DNA of 29,111 nt, from assembly GCA_948579355.1 (NCBI GenBank), contig CAPAOV010000030.1, positions 1 through 29,111 of the forward strand, written 5' to 3'. Positions within the stretch are counted from its first letter, which is position 1. Every line of letters starts with the position of its first letter. A program made the position numbers and the translations under genes. The notes under the pieces were generated by a model, which searched no databases, was not told the DNA's origin, and saw only the letters and a program-made list of their open reading frames with translations. Positions 10,701-17,361 of this stretch are shown piece after piece. Source of the DNA: an uncultured Eubacterium sp. (lineage in GTDB: Bacteria; Bacillota; Clostridia; Lachnospirales; Lachnospiraceae).

Positions 10701-13078
10701 GAGATTTCTTTTTGACTGGCACCTGCATTAATCAGTTTTTCTAAACGTAGTGCATATGTTTTTTCTGCTAACATATTTGTTACAATTTCGGAAGCATTTT
10801 CTATTCCCATTTGTTTTAACAGAGACGTATAATAGTCAACGGTTTCCGGAGTTAGTTTAGATAAAAAATTATGACTATTCATATAAGCGGTCGCCAGTTT
10901 ATTGGCAGCTTCCTCGCAATCACTCATTTTAGAGGAGCCATCACCAAGAACATTAACAAAATGTTCATATTCTTGTGTATGTTGTTTTACGTCATCGGGT
11001 AATCCGGCCAGTGTGTCCGCGGCAATTCCATCGTAGTATGTTTCTTTGGAGGAAAGATTTTGCTTCTTTTTACTGAGAACGGATGTAATAGACGAAATGC
11101 CTGTTTTCATAGCCGCAAGCGGTTCAGGAGAAGAGACAAGCTCGTTAATTTTTTGTGTTATTTCTTCCGCATTTAGATGGGTGTCTTTCATTAAATCGTC
11201 GGCAATAAACGAGTTTTCGAATTTCTTTACCGTTAATTTTCCGGTTTCCGCAAGTTTCAATAATTTTTCTTTTGCCGCATTCGCTTCATTATCTGTTGAC
11301 ACGTTTCCGGAAGTTCCAATTGAATCCCAAGCGTTATCAAATGTTTTAACATTTGATTTTATTTTATGAAATTTTTTAATGATATCATCAAGATTTGTCT
11401 CTCCGCGTTTTGCTTCATTCCAAATATCTATATCATTAGAATCCTTTATATTTTCTTCCCAGAATTTATCAAAAATCTTTTCGTCATCGTCTTTTTTTAA
11501 GAAACCCCGTTCATCGTATTTTTTTATTTTGAGTTCTTTCTTTGCTTCAGATAATGCATTGGAAGTTTCTGAAACATCAAAATTTAATATAGAACGAATT
11601 TCAACAGGGTCTTTGTTTAAAATCTTTGAAATATCATTTATTAGTTGCTTTATTGCATTTTGATTAAATTGCGATAAATTATTCTTATCTAATGCAAATA
11701 AATCTTGGAATTTTTTATTTAGTTCCTTTTTTTTTTCATCAGAAAGCTCACTCATGGGAACAATTAACTTGTCTCTAATATATGCATACGGGTCTTGTGA
11801 ATTGTATTTATCCATTTCAGTGGCGACATGATAGTCTAAGCCCTGTACAATCTGAATTGCCTGTTCTTGCAGATCAGTATCTAGTTTTTGAAAAGTTCCT
11901 TTTGATTTCATTGAGTTGATGAAATTTGGCAGAAAGTCATACCATTCATTTTTTGCTGTCGCAATTATATCCTCTGTTTCTTGTGATTGCTCAGAAAGTT
12001 TATCAATTAGAGGAGCGTCAAGATTTTGAATATTTTTGTTAATCAGTTTCTCCAGTTTCTCTATTTCCTCTGGTGTTAATTTCAGCAGGTTAGCATAAAA
12101 TTCAAAATTACTGTTTGCCGTGTCTGTGTTCATGGGAAGCAGACCGAAAGCATCTAACTCATTACCGGCTAAGTAAGTACGTCTGTTAGAATCCAGACTA
12201 TTTATAAAGTCTTGAGCTGCGGATTGCATTGCATAAGCGTAGTCTGTTTTTTCTTTTTCGGTTAAATTGCCTTTAAATAATAAATAGTGGTCTTTTCTCA
12301 GATGGACACCATTTTCGATAAAATCATTAAGAACGTGTTCTTGTGAATCACTTTCCAGCGCTGCTTCATTGGCCTCGTTAATATATGTCATGACACCGTC
12401 AAAAGCGGTTTTAATACCTGTCGAGGTTTTATAATTTTTTTGTTTCTCTTCCTCTTTTATAACTTCGTTTAGCTTCTGTTTTGTGGAAGTATCCTTTGTC
12501 TCAACATTGAGAATAGGGTTACTATTTTGGTCATAAAAAACAGCAAGAGAAGGGAAATCTTCATGAAGTTGTTTATTAATATCTAAAAATTCTTTATATT
12601 TTTCAGGAGATAGCGACTTGTTTTCAATCTTATTATTTGAGATATCGACACCTTTACGCAATTGCTCATACTTGTCAGCTAAGTTGCTCACAGTACTCTT
12701 ATGCTTTTCAAAAGTACTGTTTATTTCCTGAAAAGACTTTTTCATTTGTGCAGCTTTTTCGCGAGTTTTTTCTACACGATGGATAAAGTTATCAACAACG
12801 GAGATAATCCCATTCCAAGCCGCGTCAATTGCTAAATCAATGCCAGCAGATAAAAAATTGGAACCAATGTTTTTAAATAGTCCGGTTAATTTACCGCCAA
12901 TCGTATCGGATTTTTTTGAGACCTGTTGCAGGGATTGGGTAATATCACTTGTATCCATTGAGCCTTTTATCTTTATTTTTTCATTGCTTAGCTGTTTTTC
13001 CAGTTGGGTATCATCTATATGTATTTGTTCCGTAACTTTTGCCTTAACTTCAACTGGCAAATTTTTTTCGTCTGACAA
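7751..13078 (-). CDS. Phage tail tape measure protein
   Basis: This ~1775-aa protein sets tail length and sits inside the tail tube. It is the second longest gene of the cassette, is dominated by charged coiled-coil helices, and has a hydrophobic helix near residues 72-99 (LSAGIDLAIDAAWNGIISVV). About 125 residues before the end is the segment FASGGIVDYKPSGEDGLVWA...EGFVQPED, a signature often seen near the C-terminus of Firmicute tape measures. At roughly 1.5 angstrom per residue the tail would be about 0.26-0.27 micrometre long. I prefer a TTG start at 13078 because AAAGGAGGA stands eight bases before it. The in-frame ATG at 13114 has only GGG directly abutting it, too close to work as a ribosome site. 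It lies after the lysis genes instead of directly after a frameshifted tail chaperone, which is unusual. Confidence 0.85.
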   Translation of the reverse strand: MSDEKNLPVEVKAKVTEQIHIDDTQLEKQLSNEKIKIKGSMDTSDITQSLQQVSKKSDTIGGKLTGLFKNIGSNFLSAGIDLAIDAAWNGIISVVDNFIHRVEKTREKAAQMKKSFQEINSTFEKHKSTVSNLADKYEQLRKGVDISNNKIENKSLSPEKYKEFLDINKQLHEDFPSLAVFYDQNSNPILNVETKDTSTKQKLNEVIKEEEKQKNYKTSTGIKTAFDGVMTYINEANEAALESDSQEHVLNDFIENGVHLRKDHYLLFKGNLTEKEKTDYAYAMQSAAQDFINSLDSNRRTYLAGNELDAFGLLPMNTDTANSNFEFYANLLKLTPEEIEKLEKLINKNIQNLDAPLIDKLSEQSQETEDIIATAKNEWYDFLPNFINSMKSKGTFQKLDTDLQEQAIQIVQGLDYHVATEMDKYNSQDPYAYIRDKLIVPMSELSDEKKKELNKKFQDLFALDKNNLSQFNQNAIKQLINDISKILNKDPVEIRSILNFDVSETSNALSEAKKELKIKKYDERGFLKKDDDEKIFDKFWEENIKDSNDIDIWNEAKRGETNLDDIIKKFHKIKSNVKTFDNAWDSIGTSGNVSTDNEANAAKEKLLKLAETGKLTVKKFENSFIADDLMKDTHLNAEEITQKINELVSSPEPLAAMKTGISSITSVLSKKKQNLSSKETYYDGIAADTLAGLPDDVKQHTQEYEHFVNVLGDGSSKMSDCEEAANKLATAYMNSHNFLSKLTPETVDYYTSLLKQMGIENASEIVTNMLAEKTYALRLEKLINAGASQKEISALQDEAKQYGINNSVLTNYVLKKKISNNNALDTSKSIRGLISLAKQCGTTSDVIVALQNLLKSQKKLENLYKKDLEEFSADGAVDLQHAPDAAANEKSEQIGKASKKVSADRKKLLKLIKKAAKISLFPKDDDKGDKNKYKNTKQQFDWIERRVNRLTSSINLLNAKKENLFSVKKKNSNLNKQIKETTKLINTYSSAIKKYDKKADSVKIFKDKKKDKNIKKLIRNGKIQIEDYDEGTAKKIQAYQNWYDKSKSAEQSLAEAKKQKREKEIEKFTGLQEEQDKEAALANVKQQTAKLSNKNKAINDEANATKKSYNYQIKIAEAQGDKLLISKLKEEKKQKELEFQQQRVDNIKALYDSRRNILDTGSINNNSSRKTYGGQYYKNQVELAETRGLVVDASWYQQQNRIEQSKIAESEQERAQLISKLSAFEEGTQEWYNLQADIAECDKDIVESRKAINENSSSIRSLKDSIDNKIDENLKSYASELDFVSGLKYENELDSDTGSFTDTGNLHILSEDLKITVGREAAKNFSQSLKMIEQLYSGNASREQWELAGFSGYFNDDGSINKKAVEEKIKNLRNSVQSFINMQIEGEKRLIELGKQKYEAQKNYLNDIINAKKNALSIEKDLYDYERSIAEKTQAVANIQKQIHSLQGDDSEEGRARLAKLQVSLDTAQKDLQDTEYSRYISDQQSMLDNLMTEYEDLITNLMNDTDKILLDMYDYIKNNEGGLGDLFIQSAEKYGYVTSQDLIDIVNAFKGINDNKIEEVIYDKIKAEQISQSANDDDRAAKEARAEKEARAAAEAATKKAEAAKRNNVDIISRATDKALRGELTDRVNPYQKTKNKISSNLKGIFQAASFASGGIVDYKPSGEDGLVWARNGEGFVQPEDVPPIKELIRTAPKLNEFTNPLLHLSKTPDITPNRPMNTTSIENVQFTFDLPNVQDSRTLLSEIQSNSKIQRAILEVGLGQEHGNGKLAVRRIR

Positions 13079-13117
13079 AAAAGATTCCTCCTTTCCTTGT
13101 TTCATTCCGCTCATCCC

Positions 13118-13669
13118 TTAGTCCATAACCAATTTTGTTTTTACGGGGATGACGGAAAGATGATTTTTGACATAAAAATATTTTGTATCCCTGCTATGGT
13201 TTCCGCCCAAATCTTTATAGGCGGTATATATATCATCAAATTCTTCCACATCCGATTCCGGAATACCATCCAAGGCAATATATTGGCGGTATCGTTTATC
13301 AATTTCTGCGCCGAGCAATTCCTTATTTCCGCGCAGCAATGCGTGAATTTGTTTATCTCGAATCAACTCATTTTCTGTTATCTTCTTCATTGAATCCGCT
13401 AATTGCTCCTGCATTTTGACAGATTGTCTGACGTCGTAATTGTGTTTTTGCTGCAGGGCGGACAGATTTTGGGAAGTCTGGATGATTAAATCATGTTCTT
13501 CCCGTTTTTTTCTCATCCACTTAGTTTCAAGTCCCAGTTTATGAATCGTCCATTCTAAGACAGACACAACCGCTTTGAAGCTAAGCAGGATGATGAAGAC
13601 AGAAACAAATACGGAGTTTAAATCAATAGTTGTCAATGCGCGTATTTCTTCCATATCCATAGTCACCAT
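13118..13669 (-). CDS. Membrane-anchored coiled-coil protein of the lysis/tail module
   Basis: This 183-aa protein has one membrane segment at about residues 18-42 (VFVSVFIILLSFKAVVSVLEW). A long charged helix follows (KKREEHDLIIQTSQNLSALQQKHNY, about 54-100), then a C-terminal soluble part ending in YFYVKNHLSVIPVKTKLVMD. The gene starts nine bases after the amidase stop. AAAGG lies just before the first ATG, so one of the next in-frame ATGs (residue 4 or 6) may be the true start. It follows holin and amidase and precedes the tape measure. The family is not recognised. A role in lysis or as a membrane anchor fits the position and topology but is not proven. Confidence 0.6.
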   Translation of the reverse strand: MVTMDMEEIRALTTIDLNSVFVSVFIILLSFKAVVSVLEWTIHKLGLETKWMRKKREEHDLIIQTSQNLSALQQKHNYDVRQSVKMQEQLADSMKKITENELIRDKQIHALLRGNKELLGAEIDKRYRQYIALDGIPESDVEEFDDIYTAYKDLGGNHSRDTKYFYVKNHLSVIPVKTKLVMD

Positions 13670-13677
13670 TGCCTTTC

Positions 13678-14226
13678 TTACCTTGCTTTGCCAATCCCTT
13701 TGGCGACCAATTTGGCAAGTTTCGTCCTTTTGGCGAGTCCTTTTGCCTTTTTATAATCGCTTTTATTCGTGCAGAAAAAGGTCTCCAGAAGGATTGCTGG
13801 AGGCTTCGTGCTATTGAGAATATACAAATCGTTGCGCTGTTTGATTCCGCGGTTGGCAAATACCGTGGATAGTTGCGTCTGTACTTTTTGTGCGTATTTT
13901 TTCCCGGCAGAAGATTGGTAGAGAACTTCCGTACCTTTAGCGCTTGGCGATGCGGCGTTCAGATGTAATTCCATCACTAAATCATACGCCCCACGCTCGA
14001 TAATATCGAGTTTGTAGCGCCGCTCCTGCACCGAAGATAAAAATTTCTTTTCCGGACAGATGATACGTGTAACTTTATGGCCATTCTTTTTCAGGGCAGA
14101 CGCAACCTGTTTGGAAAATGCCCGATTCCATTTGTACTCATTACACCCTCCGTATTTTCTGCCGTCTGCGCTTGTATACGAACCGTTTTTGAGCTGTGAG
14201 TGTCCGACTGTTAATGCGATGTTCAA
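13678..14226 (-). CDS. N-acetylmuramoyl-L-alanine amidase (Amidase_3), endolysin
   Basis: This 182-aa zinc amidase cuts the bond between muramic acid and the peptide stem of peptidoglycan. Expected zinc ligands are His9 (TVGHS), Glu30 (GCNEYKWN) and His88 (MELHLNA), with catalytic Glu149 (LLETFF), all in the Amidase_3 order. The protein is catalytic domain only. There is no wall-binding domain and no signal peptide, so it needs the holin for export. The start is TTG at 14226, with AAAGGAGG seven bases upstream; that ribosome site lies inside the last codons of the holin gene (AAAAGGAGGAATTGA), so the two are tightly coupled. In this cassette it would release particles by lysis; it might alternatively be carried on the tail. 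Confidence 0.92.
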   Translation of the reverse strand: MNIALTVGHSQLKNGSYTSADGRKYGGCNEYKWNRAFSKQVASALKKNGHKVTRIICPEKKFLSSVQERRYKLDIIERGAYDLVMELHLNAASPSAKGTEVLYQSSAGKKYAQKVQTQLSTVFANRGIKQRNDLYILNSTKPPAILLETFFCTNKSDYKKAKGLAKRTKLAKLVAKGIGKAR

Positions 14227-14227
14227 A

Positions 14228-14551
14228 TCAATTCCTCCTTTTTGTTACTTCCTTTTTGTCGATGAGCTCTTCGATAACTTCTTCCGGCAGTTCGCCGCAG
14301 CGAATCGCGTCTGCAATCTGCTGGACTTTTTGGGAAATTGTCGTAATATTGCAGTTTTTCCAAGTGTTTCGCAGAGTCATGGCAATGAGAAAGAAAGTAG
14401 AAATAATATTTGCCAGTTCTTCACTTTGAACGGGAATGATATTCAGGTCAAATATTTGTAACGCGGCATTGATGAGTGCAAGAAGCAGAACTAAAATGCC
14501 GGCTGCTGTTTTTTTCGTCATACCTTTCAGGTTGATTTTATTCGTTTGCAA
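14228..14551 (-). CDS. Phage holin (SPP1-type family)
   Basis: This 107-aa protein has two membrane segments, about residues 14-34 (TAAGILVLLLALINAALQIF) and 44-60 (LANIISTFFLIAMTL). They are separated by a short loop and followed by RNTWKNCNIT, which matches the WWKNNSFT pattern of SPP1-family holins. The tail is charged (VIEELIDKKEVTKRRN). It would make the membrane hole through which the adjacent amidase reaches the wall. The start is TTG at 14551 with AAGGGGG seven bases before it. Its last codons carry the ribosome site of the amidase gene. Confidence 0.85.
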   Translation of the reverse strand: MQTNKINLKGMTKKTAAGILVLLLALINAALQIFDLNIIPVQSEELANIISTFFLIAMTLRNTWKNCNITTISQKVQQIADAIRCGELPEEVIEELIDKKEVTKRRN

Positions 14552-14576
14552 TTTCTATCCCCCTTGGTTTCGTGTG

Positions 14577-14606
14577 AAAAGGGGGCTGACGGAGAACCGC
14601 AGCCCC
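14577..14606 (-). terminator. Intrinsic terminator/attenuator after the major tail gene
   Basis: On the minus strand GGGGCTG pairs with CAGCCCC, extended by a CGG/CCG stem with one bulged base and a 4-nt loop, and CTTTT follows. It lies between the major tail gene and the holin gene. It would let tail subunit exceed lysis products while allowing some read-through. Confidence 0.7.
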
Positions 14607-14617
14607 AAACAATGATA

Positions 14618-14633
14618 CCGGTTAGCTAACCGG
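14618..14633. repeat. Perfect 16-bp palindrome CCGGTTAGCTAACCGG
   Basis: This perfect dyad lies directly behind the major tail stop codon and 11 bases upstream (minus sense) of the terminator hairpin. It could extend transcript protection at the 3' end or be a protein-binding site. No other copy was noticed. Confidence 0.6.
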
Positions 14634-14638
14634 CAAGG

Positions 14639-15625
14639 TTATTCAACGTTTACCTGAATCACGTCTTTGATGTCGCCATAGGCTACATTAACATATGTAG
14701 TACCGCTGGCAACGCCGGTTACGACGCCGTTTTCCACTGTGGCGATAGCAGTATCTTTGGCAGTGATAACACAGTCGGAAGCATCAATGCTGACGTTGCT
14801 GTATAGGCCACCCTTGATACCGATAATAGCGATAGGCTGTGTTTCATTCGCTTTCAAATTGAGTACTGCCGGTGTGGCCGCAATTTCAGTAATGGCAATT
14901 GAAGATTCTGCGCTTGGGATTTCGGAGATATATGCGTAAACGCTTCCATCCGAGCAGCAGGCTCCCTCGACAGCCAAGGCGTCACCGTCCAGTTTCGTTG
15001 TTGTATTGCCGCCTGATTCAAGACTGATATCAAAGGTACCGTTTAACTGGAAAGATGGAACTTCAATTTGAACTTCACCGACTTTGCCTTTCTTATTGTT
15101 GTGCTTGTCAGCGCTCAATACTAAGCGGCCGATAAATGGCGTCGACTGGGTATCGACGGTAACCCTCTTAACATTCGTGCTATACTGATAGGTAGCGAGA
15201 ACACTATCGTTGCTCTCCCCTATCGTGATGGTGGAACCATCCGGTGTAACCTCAACGGTAGAGCCGTCCGGCTTCTCCACATACACCTTTCCGACAGGAA
15301 CTTTCTTCAGGCTGCCCGTACCGTTTTTCAGGGTGACGCATTCGGCAACGGAGAATACATCTTTAAGGCCCTCGAAGATAGTAGAACCAACATTTGCGGC
15401 AAGGTATCCGAGATTCCATTCTGCCATTTCAATGGACGGCGCCAGTTTTCTGCCGTACTTATATTTGTACAGCACCTTATTTCCTTTACCGCCTGTGATT
15501 TCCTGATCTTCCATGGATACGGCAATAGAAGTATTCAGGGAAGTCGTACCTGTGAATGCCAACATATCATTTACAAAAAATGCAACGTCGGCGGTTGATA
15601 CAATAAAGTCTTTTGAGTGTTTCAT
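14639..15625 (-). CDS. Major tail (tube) protein with C-terminal Big_2 Ig-like domain
   Basis: This 328-aa protein is the expected subunit of a flexible tail tube. Residues ~1-235 form the tube domain (FIVSTADVAFFVNDMLAFTG, KYGRKLAPSIEMAEWNLGY, EVQIEVPSFQLNGTFDISL). Residues ~244-328 are a bacterial Ig-like Big_2 domain (ITEIAATPAVLNLKANET, then TAIATVENGVVTGVASGTTY). Big domains added to tail-tube proteins are known in siphophages and sit on the tail surface. The start ATG has GAGG seven bases before it. A terminator follows, as expected for the most abundant product. No sheath gene is present nearby, so the tail is non-contractile. Confidence 0.8.
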   Translation of the reverse strand: MKHSKDFIVSTADVAFFVNDMLAFTGTTSLNTSIAVSMEDQEITGGKGNKVLYKYKYGRKLAPSIEMAEWNLGYLAANVGSTIFEGLKDVFSVAECVTLKNGTGSLKKVPVGKVYVEKPDGSTVEVTPDGSTITIGESNDSVLATYQYSTNVKRVTVDTQSTPFIGRLVLSADKHNNKKGKVGEVQIEVPSFQLNGTFDISLESGGNTTTKLDGDALAVEGACCSDGSVYAYISEIPSAESSIAITEIAATPAVLNLKANETQPIAIIGIKGGLYSNVSIDASDCVITAKDTAIATVENGVVTGVASGTTYVNVAYGDIKDVIQVNVE

Positions 15626-15678
15626 ATGATTTCCTCACTTTCATGTAATAAATTTTTTATAAAAAAAGAAGCAAACCG

Positions 15679-16458
15679 CTATTCGATTTTACTTCTTAAT
15701 TCATCCTCGTCGGTTTTGAGATTTTCGTATTCATCTATGGACTCAATGCTTGTCATCCAATGTTGAACAGGCTCTTTAAATGTAACCATGCCACTCATTT
15801 CTCCGGAGCGGCATGCCGTATATTCTTCGTGTTTGTTGATTCGTTTTATGTATCTCCAGAATTTTCTTATCGTCATATTGGATACATATTCTTCCGTGAC
15901 GTTCATGCTGATAATCAGGGAATCGATATAATCTTCAATTTCTGATTTTTCTTTGTGCTTCTTTGCCTCAAATTCTTTGGCGTGCTCCAACGCCCGAATC
16001 GTGTCGATGTTTATAAACTCGTCAATATCAAAGTCGATGTCATTTTGCATGATTATAATTTTCCGTATATCATCAAATCTTTTATTGGTTATCGGAACAT
16101 CGTTAATGGAAATGTCAAGGGTAACGGCGTTGTGCTGTATGACCGCGTCGCTTCCACAGCATAGCTGTAACATTCCCAAGATAAAGTCGTAATAAAATGG
16201 AAGCAGCGGCATATCGTATTTCGTGGCTAATTCTCCATTTCGGCACGCATATTTGATAAAGTCCCAATAATCTGCTTTGAGAATATCTTTATCATGGAAA
16301 ATCGAATTTTTTCGAAGAGTAAGAGCCATCTGATACTGCTGAAATTCAATGATGTTTTTCATTTTTACAGGATACAGAGTTATCGATGGGTGATAGGGGA
16401 TTCCCTCATTAAACATGATAAATGGCTGTAACGCCTGTTTGCTAATTTCCAAATTCAT
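15679..16458 (-). CDS. Probable tail-assembly protein, family not recognised
   Basis: About 259 aa, mixed helical, with motifs YWDFIKYACRNGELA, LPFYYDFILGMLQLCC and IRKFWRYIKRINKHEEYTA. An acidic, lysine-rich helix lies near the middle (AKEFEAKKHKEKSEIEDYID). No signal peptide or membrane span is present. It lies directly upstream of the major tail gene and overlaps the end of the preceding gene, so the products are likely made together. No slippery sequence or frameshifted chaperone was found between major tail and tape measure, so this protein could serve as tail chaperone; that is inference. The frame also allows GTG starts at 16464/16461; ATG at 16458 is chosen because the codon is stronger. 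Confidence 0.6.
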   Translation of the reverse strand: MNLEISKQALQPFIMFNEGIPYHPSITLYPVKMKNIIEFQQYQMALTLRKNSIFHDKDILKADYWDFIKYACRNGELATKYDMPLLPFYYDFILGMLQLCCGSDAVIQHNAVTLDISINDVPITNKRFDDIRKIIIMQNDIDFDIDEFINIDTIRALEHAKEFEAKKHKEKSEIEDYIDSLIISMNVTEEYVSNMTIRKFWRYIKRINKHEEYTACRSGEMSGMVTFKEPVQHWMTSIESIDEYENLKTDEDELRSKIE

Positions 16459-16975
16459 CACCACCCGAATTATAATTAGTAATCGTATATTTTAAGCATT
16501 TTCCATAATAGTTTTTATTCGGGGCATAGGCTGACAGATGGTTCTCGGCTGCCGGTCTCAAATCACCGATTCCCCATAGCAGGTTACTCCCGTTCAGAAT
16601 CCGGTCGATACATTCGCACAGCGCTCCGATTCGGTTTCCCCGTGTATCAGTAGAAAAATAGCCCATATCTTTCACCTCTTTTGATGTTGGCACAGAAGAG
16701 GAATTGAGATTTACGAGATTTTTGTTTGTAAAAACATAAACGCATAAAGTAAAATCAGTAAACATATTGTCACGGATTGTATCAATATCCGTATCGACAA
16801 AGACAAATGTCTTTTCTTCTGCCAATGAATCATCGGTAAAATCGTAATCGAATACATATTTATATAGGTCTGATGTTGGATTTATCAGTTTTATGAAATT
16901 TTGGCTTTGACACAGAAGATTGATAATTTCATTTTTGTATTCTTCTGCTGCATATAAGTTCGAGATAGGCGGCAC
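16442..16975 (-). CDS. Possible tail-completion/terminator-like protein, family not recognised
   Basis: This 177-aa soluble protein has LYAAEEYKNEIINLLCQ, TDFTLCVYVFTNKN, NRIGALCECIDRILNG and YYGKCLKYTITNYN. Such alpha/beta proteins of 130-180 aa just before the major tail gene are often tail terminators or connectors, but I see no signature that proves it. The annotated GTG start at 16975 overlaps its own ribosome-site-like AAGGGGGTG, which is too close. An ATC three codons later (16966) has that same site at ideal spacing, so the true start is uncertain and may be non-canonical. The stop overlaps the next gene by 17-23 bases. The upstream HU-like frame ends four bases earlier. Confidence 0.55.
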   Translation of the reverse strand: MPPISNLYAAEEYKNEIINLLCQSQNFIKLINPTSDLYKYVFDYDFTDDSLAEEKTFVFVDTDIDTIRDNMFTDFTLCVYVFTNKNLVNLNSSSVPTSKEVKDMGYFSTDTRGNRIGALCECIDRILNGSNLLWGIGDLRPAAENHLSAYAPNKNYYGKCLKYTITNYNSGGDEFGN

Positions 16976-16979
16976 CCCC

Positions 16980-17282
16980 TTAAAAAAGTTTTTCGTTAAT
17001 TTGTCCGTTATAATATTTGGATAAACATGCTTTTGTATTTACATGCGCCGGACTTGTTATATTTTGAAACATTCCTTTTGAATACTTCTTCTCTTTTATA
17101 TAACTTCTTCTAATGCTTATACCACGAAATGGCTTAATACTGATTTCTTCCGATGGAGTTGTAGAAGATAAGTAGTTGAAAATAATATTTTCTGCTGAAT
17201 GAAATATTCTGCGGACTGTCGCAACATTGATATCTTCACTATCGGCTATTTGTTCAATTAGCGTATTTTGAGAGATTTTTAT
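16980..17282 (-). CDS. HU-like DNA-binding protein with ATA in place of the start codon
   Basis: An open frame of 100 codons fills most of the gap behind the RNA polymerase gene and ends four bases before the next gene. A strong ribosome site, GGAGGT, sits eight to nine bases before an in-frame ATA followed by AAAATCTCT. No ATG, GTG or TTG occurs until deep in the frame. The product reads like HU: LIEQIADSEDINVATVRRIF as helices 1-2, EEISIKPFRGISIRRSYI as the beta-hairpin start, and VNTKACLSKYYNGQIN as the C-terminal helix where HU has PAFKxGKxLKxxV. HU proteins bend and compact DNA. Either translation really starts at AUA, or the ATG was lost by a point change and the gene is silent. Intact length and spacing favour a functional gene or a very recent loss. 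Confidence 0.6.
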   Translation of the reverse strand: MKISQNTLIEQIADSEDINVATVRRIFHSAENIIFNYLSSTTPSEEISIKPFRGISIRRSYIKEKKYSKGMFQNITSPAHVNTKACLSKYYNGQINEKLF

Positions 17283-17361
17283 ATCGAATTACCTCCAATC
17301 CAATATCAAAATGAATGGTTAAAACGTTTTTCCCTTATATACACAAAAGTTATTGCGTTAT

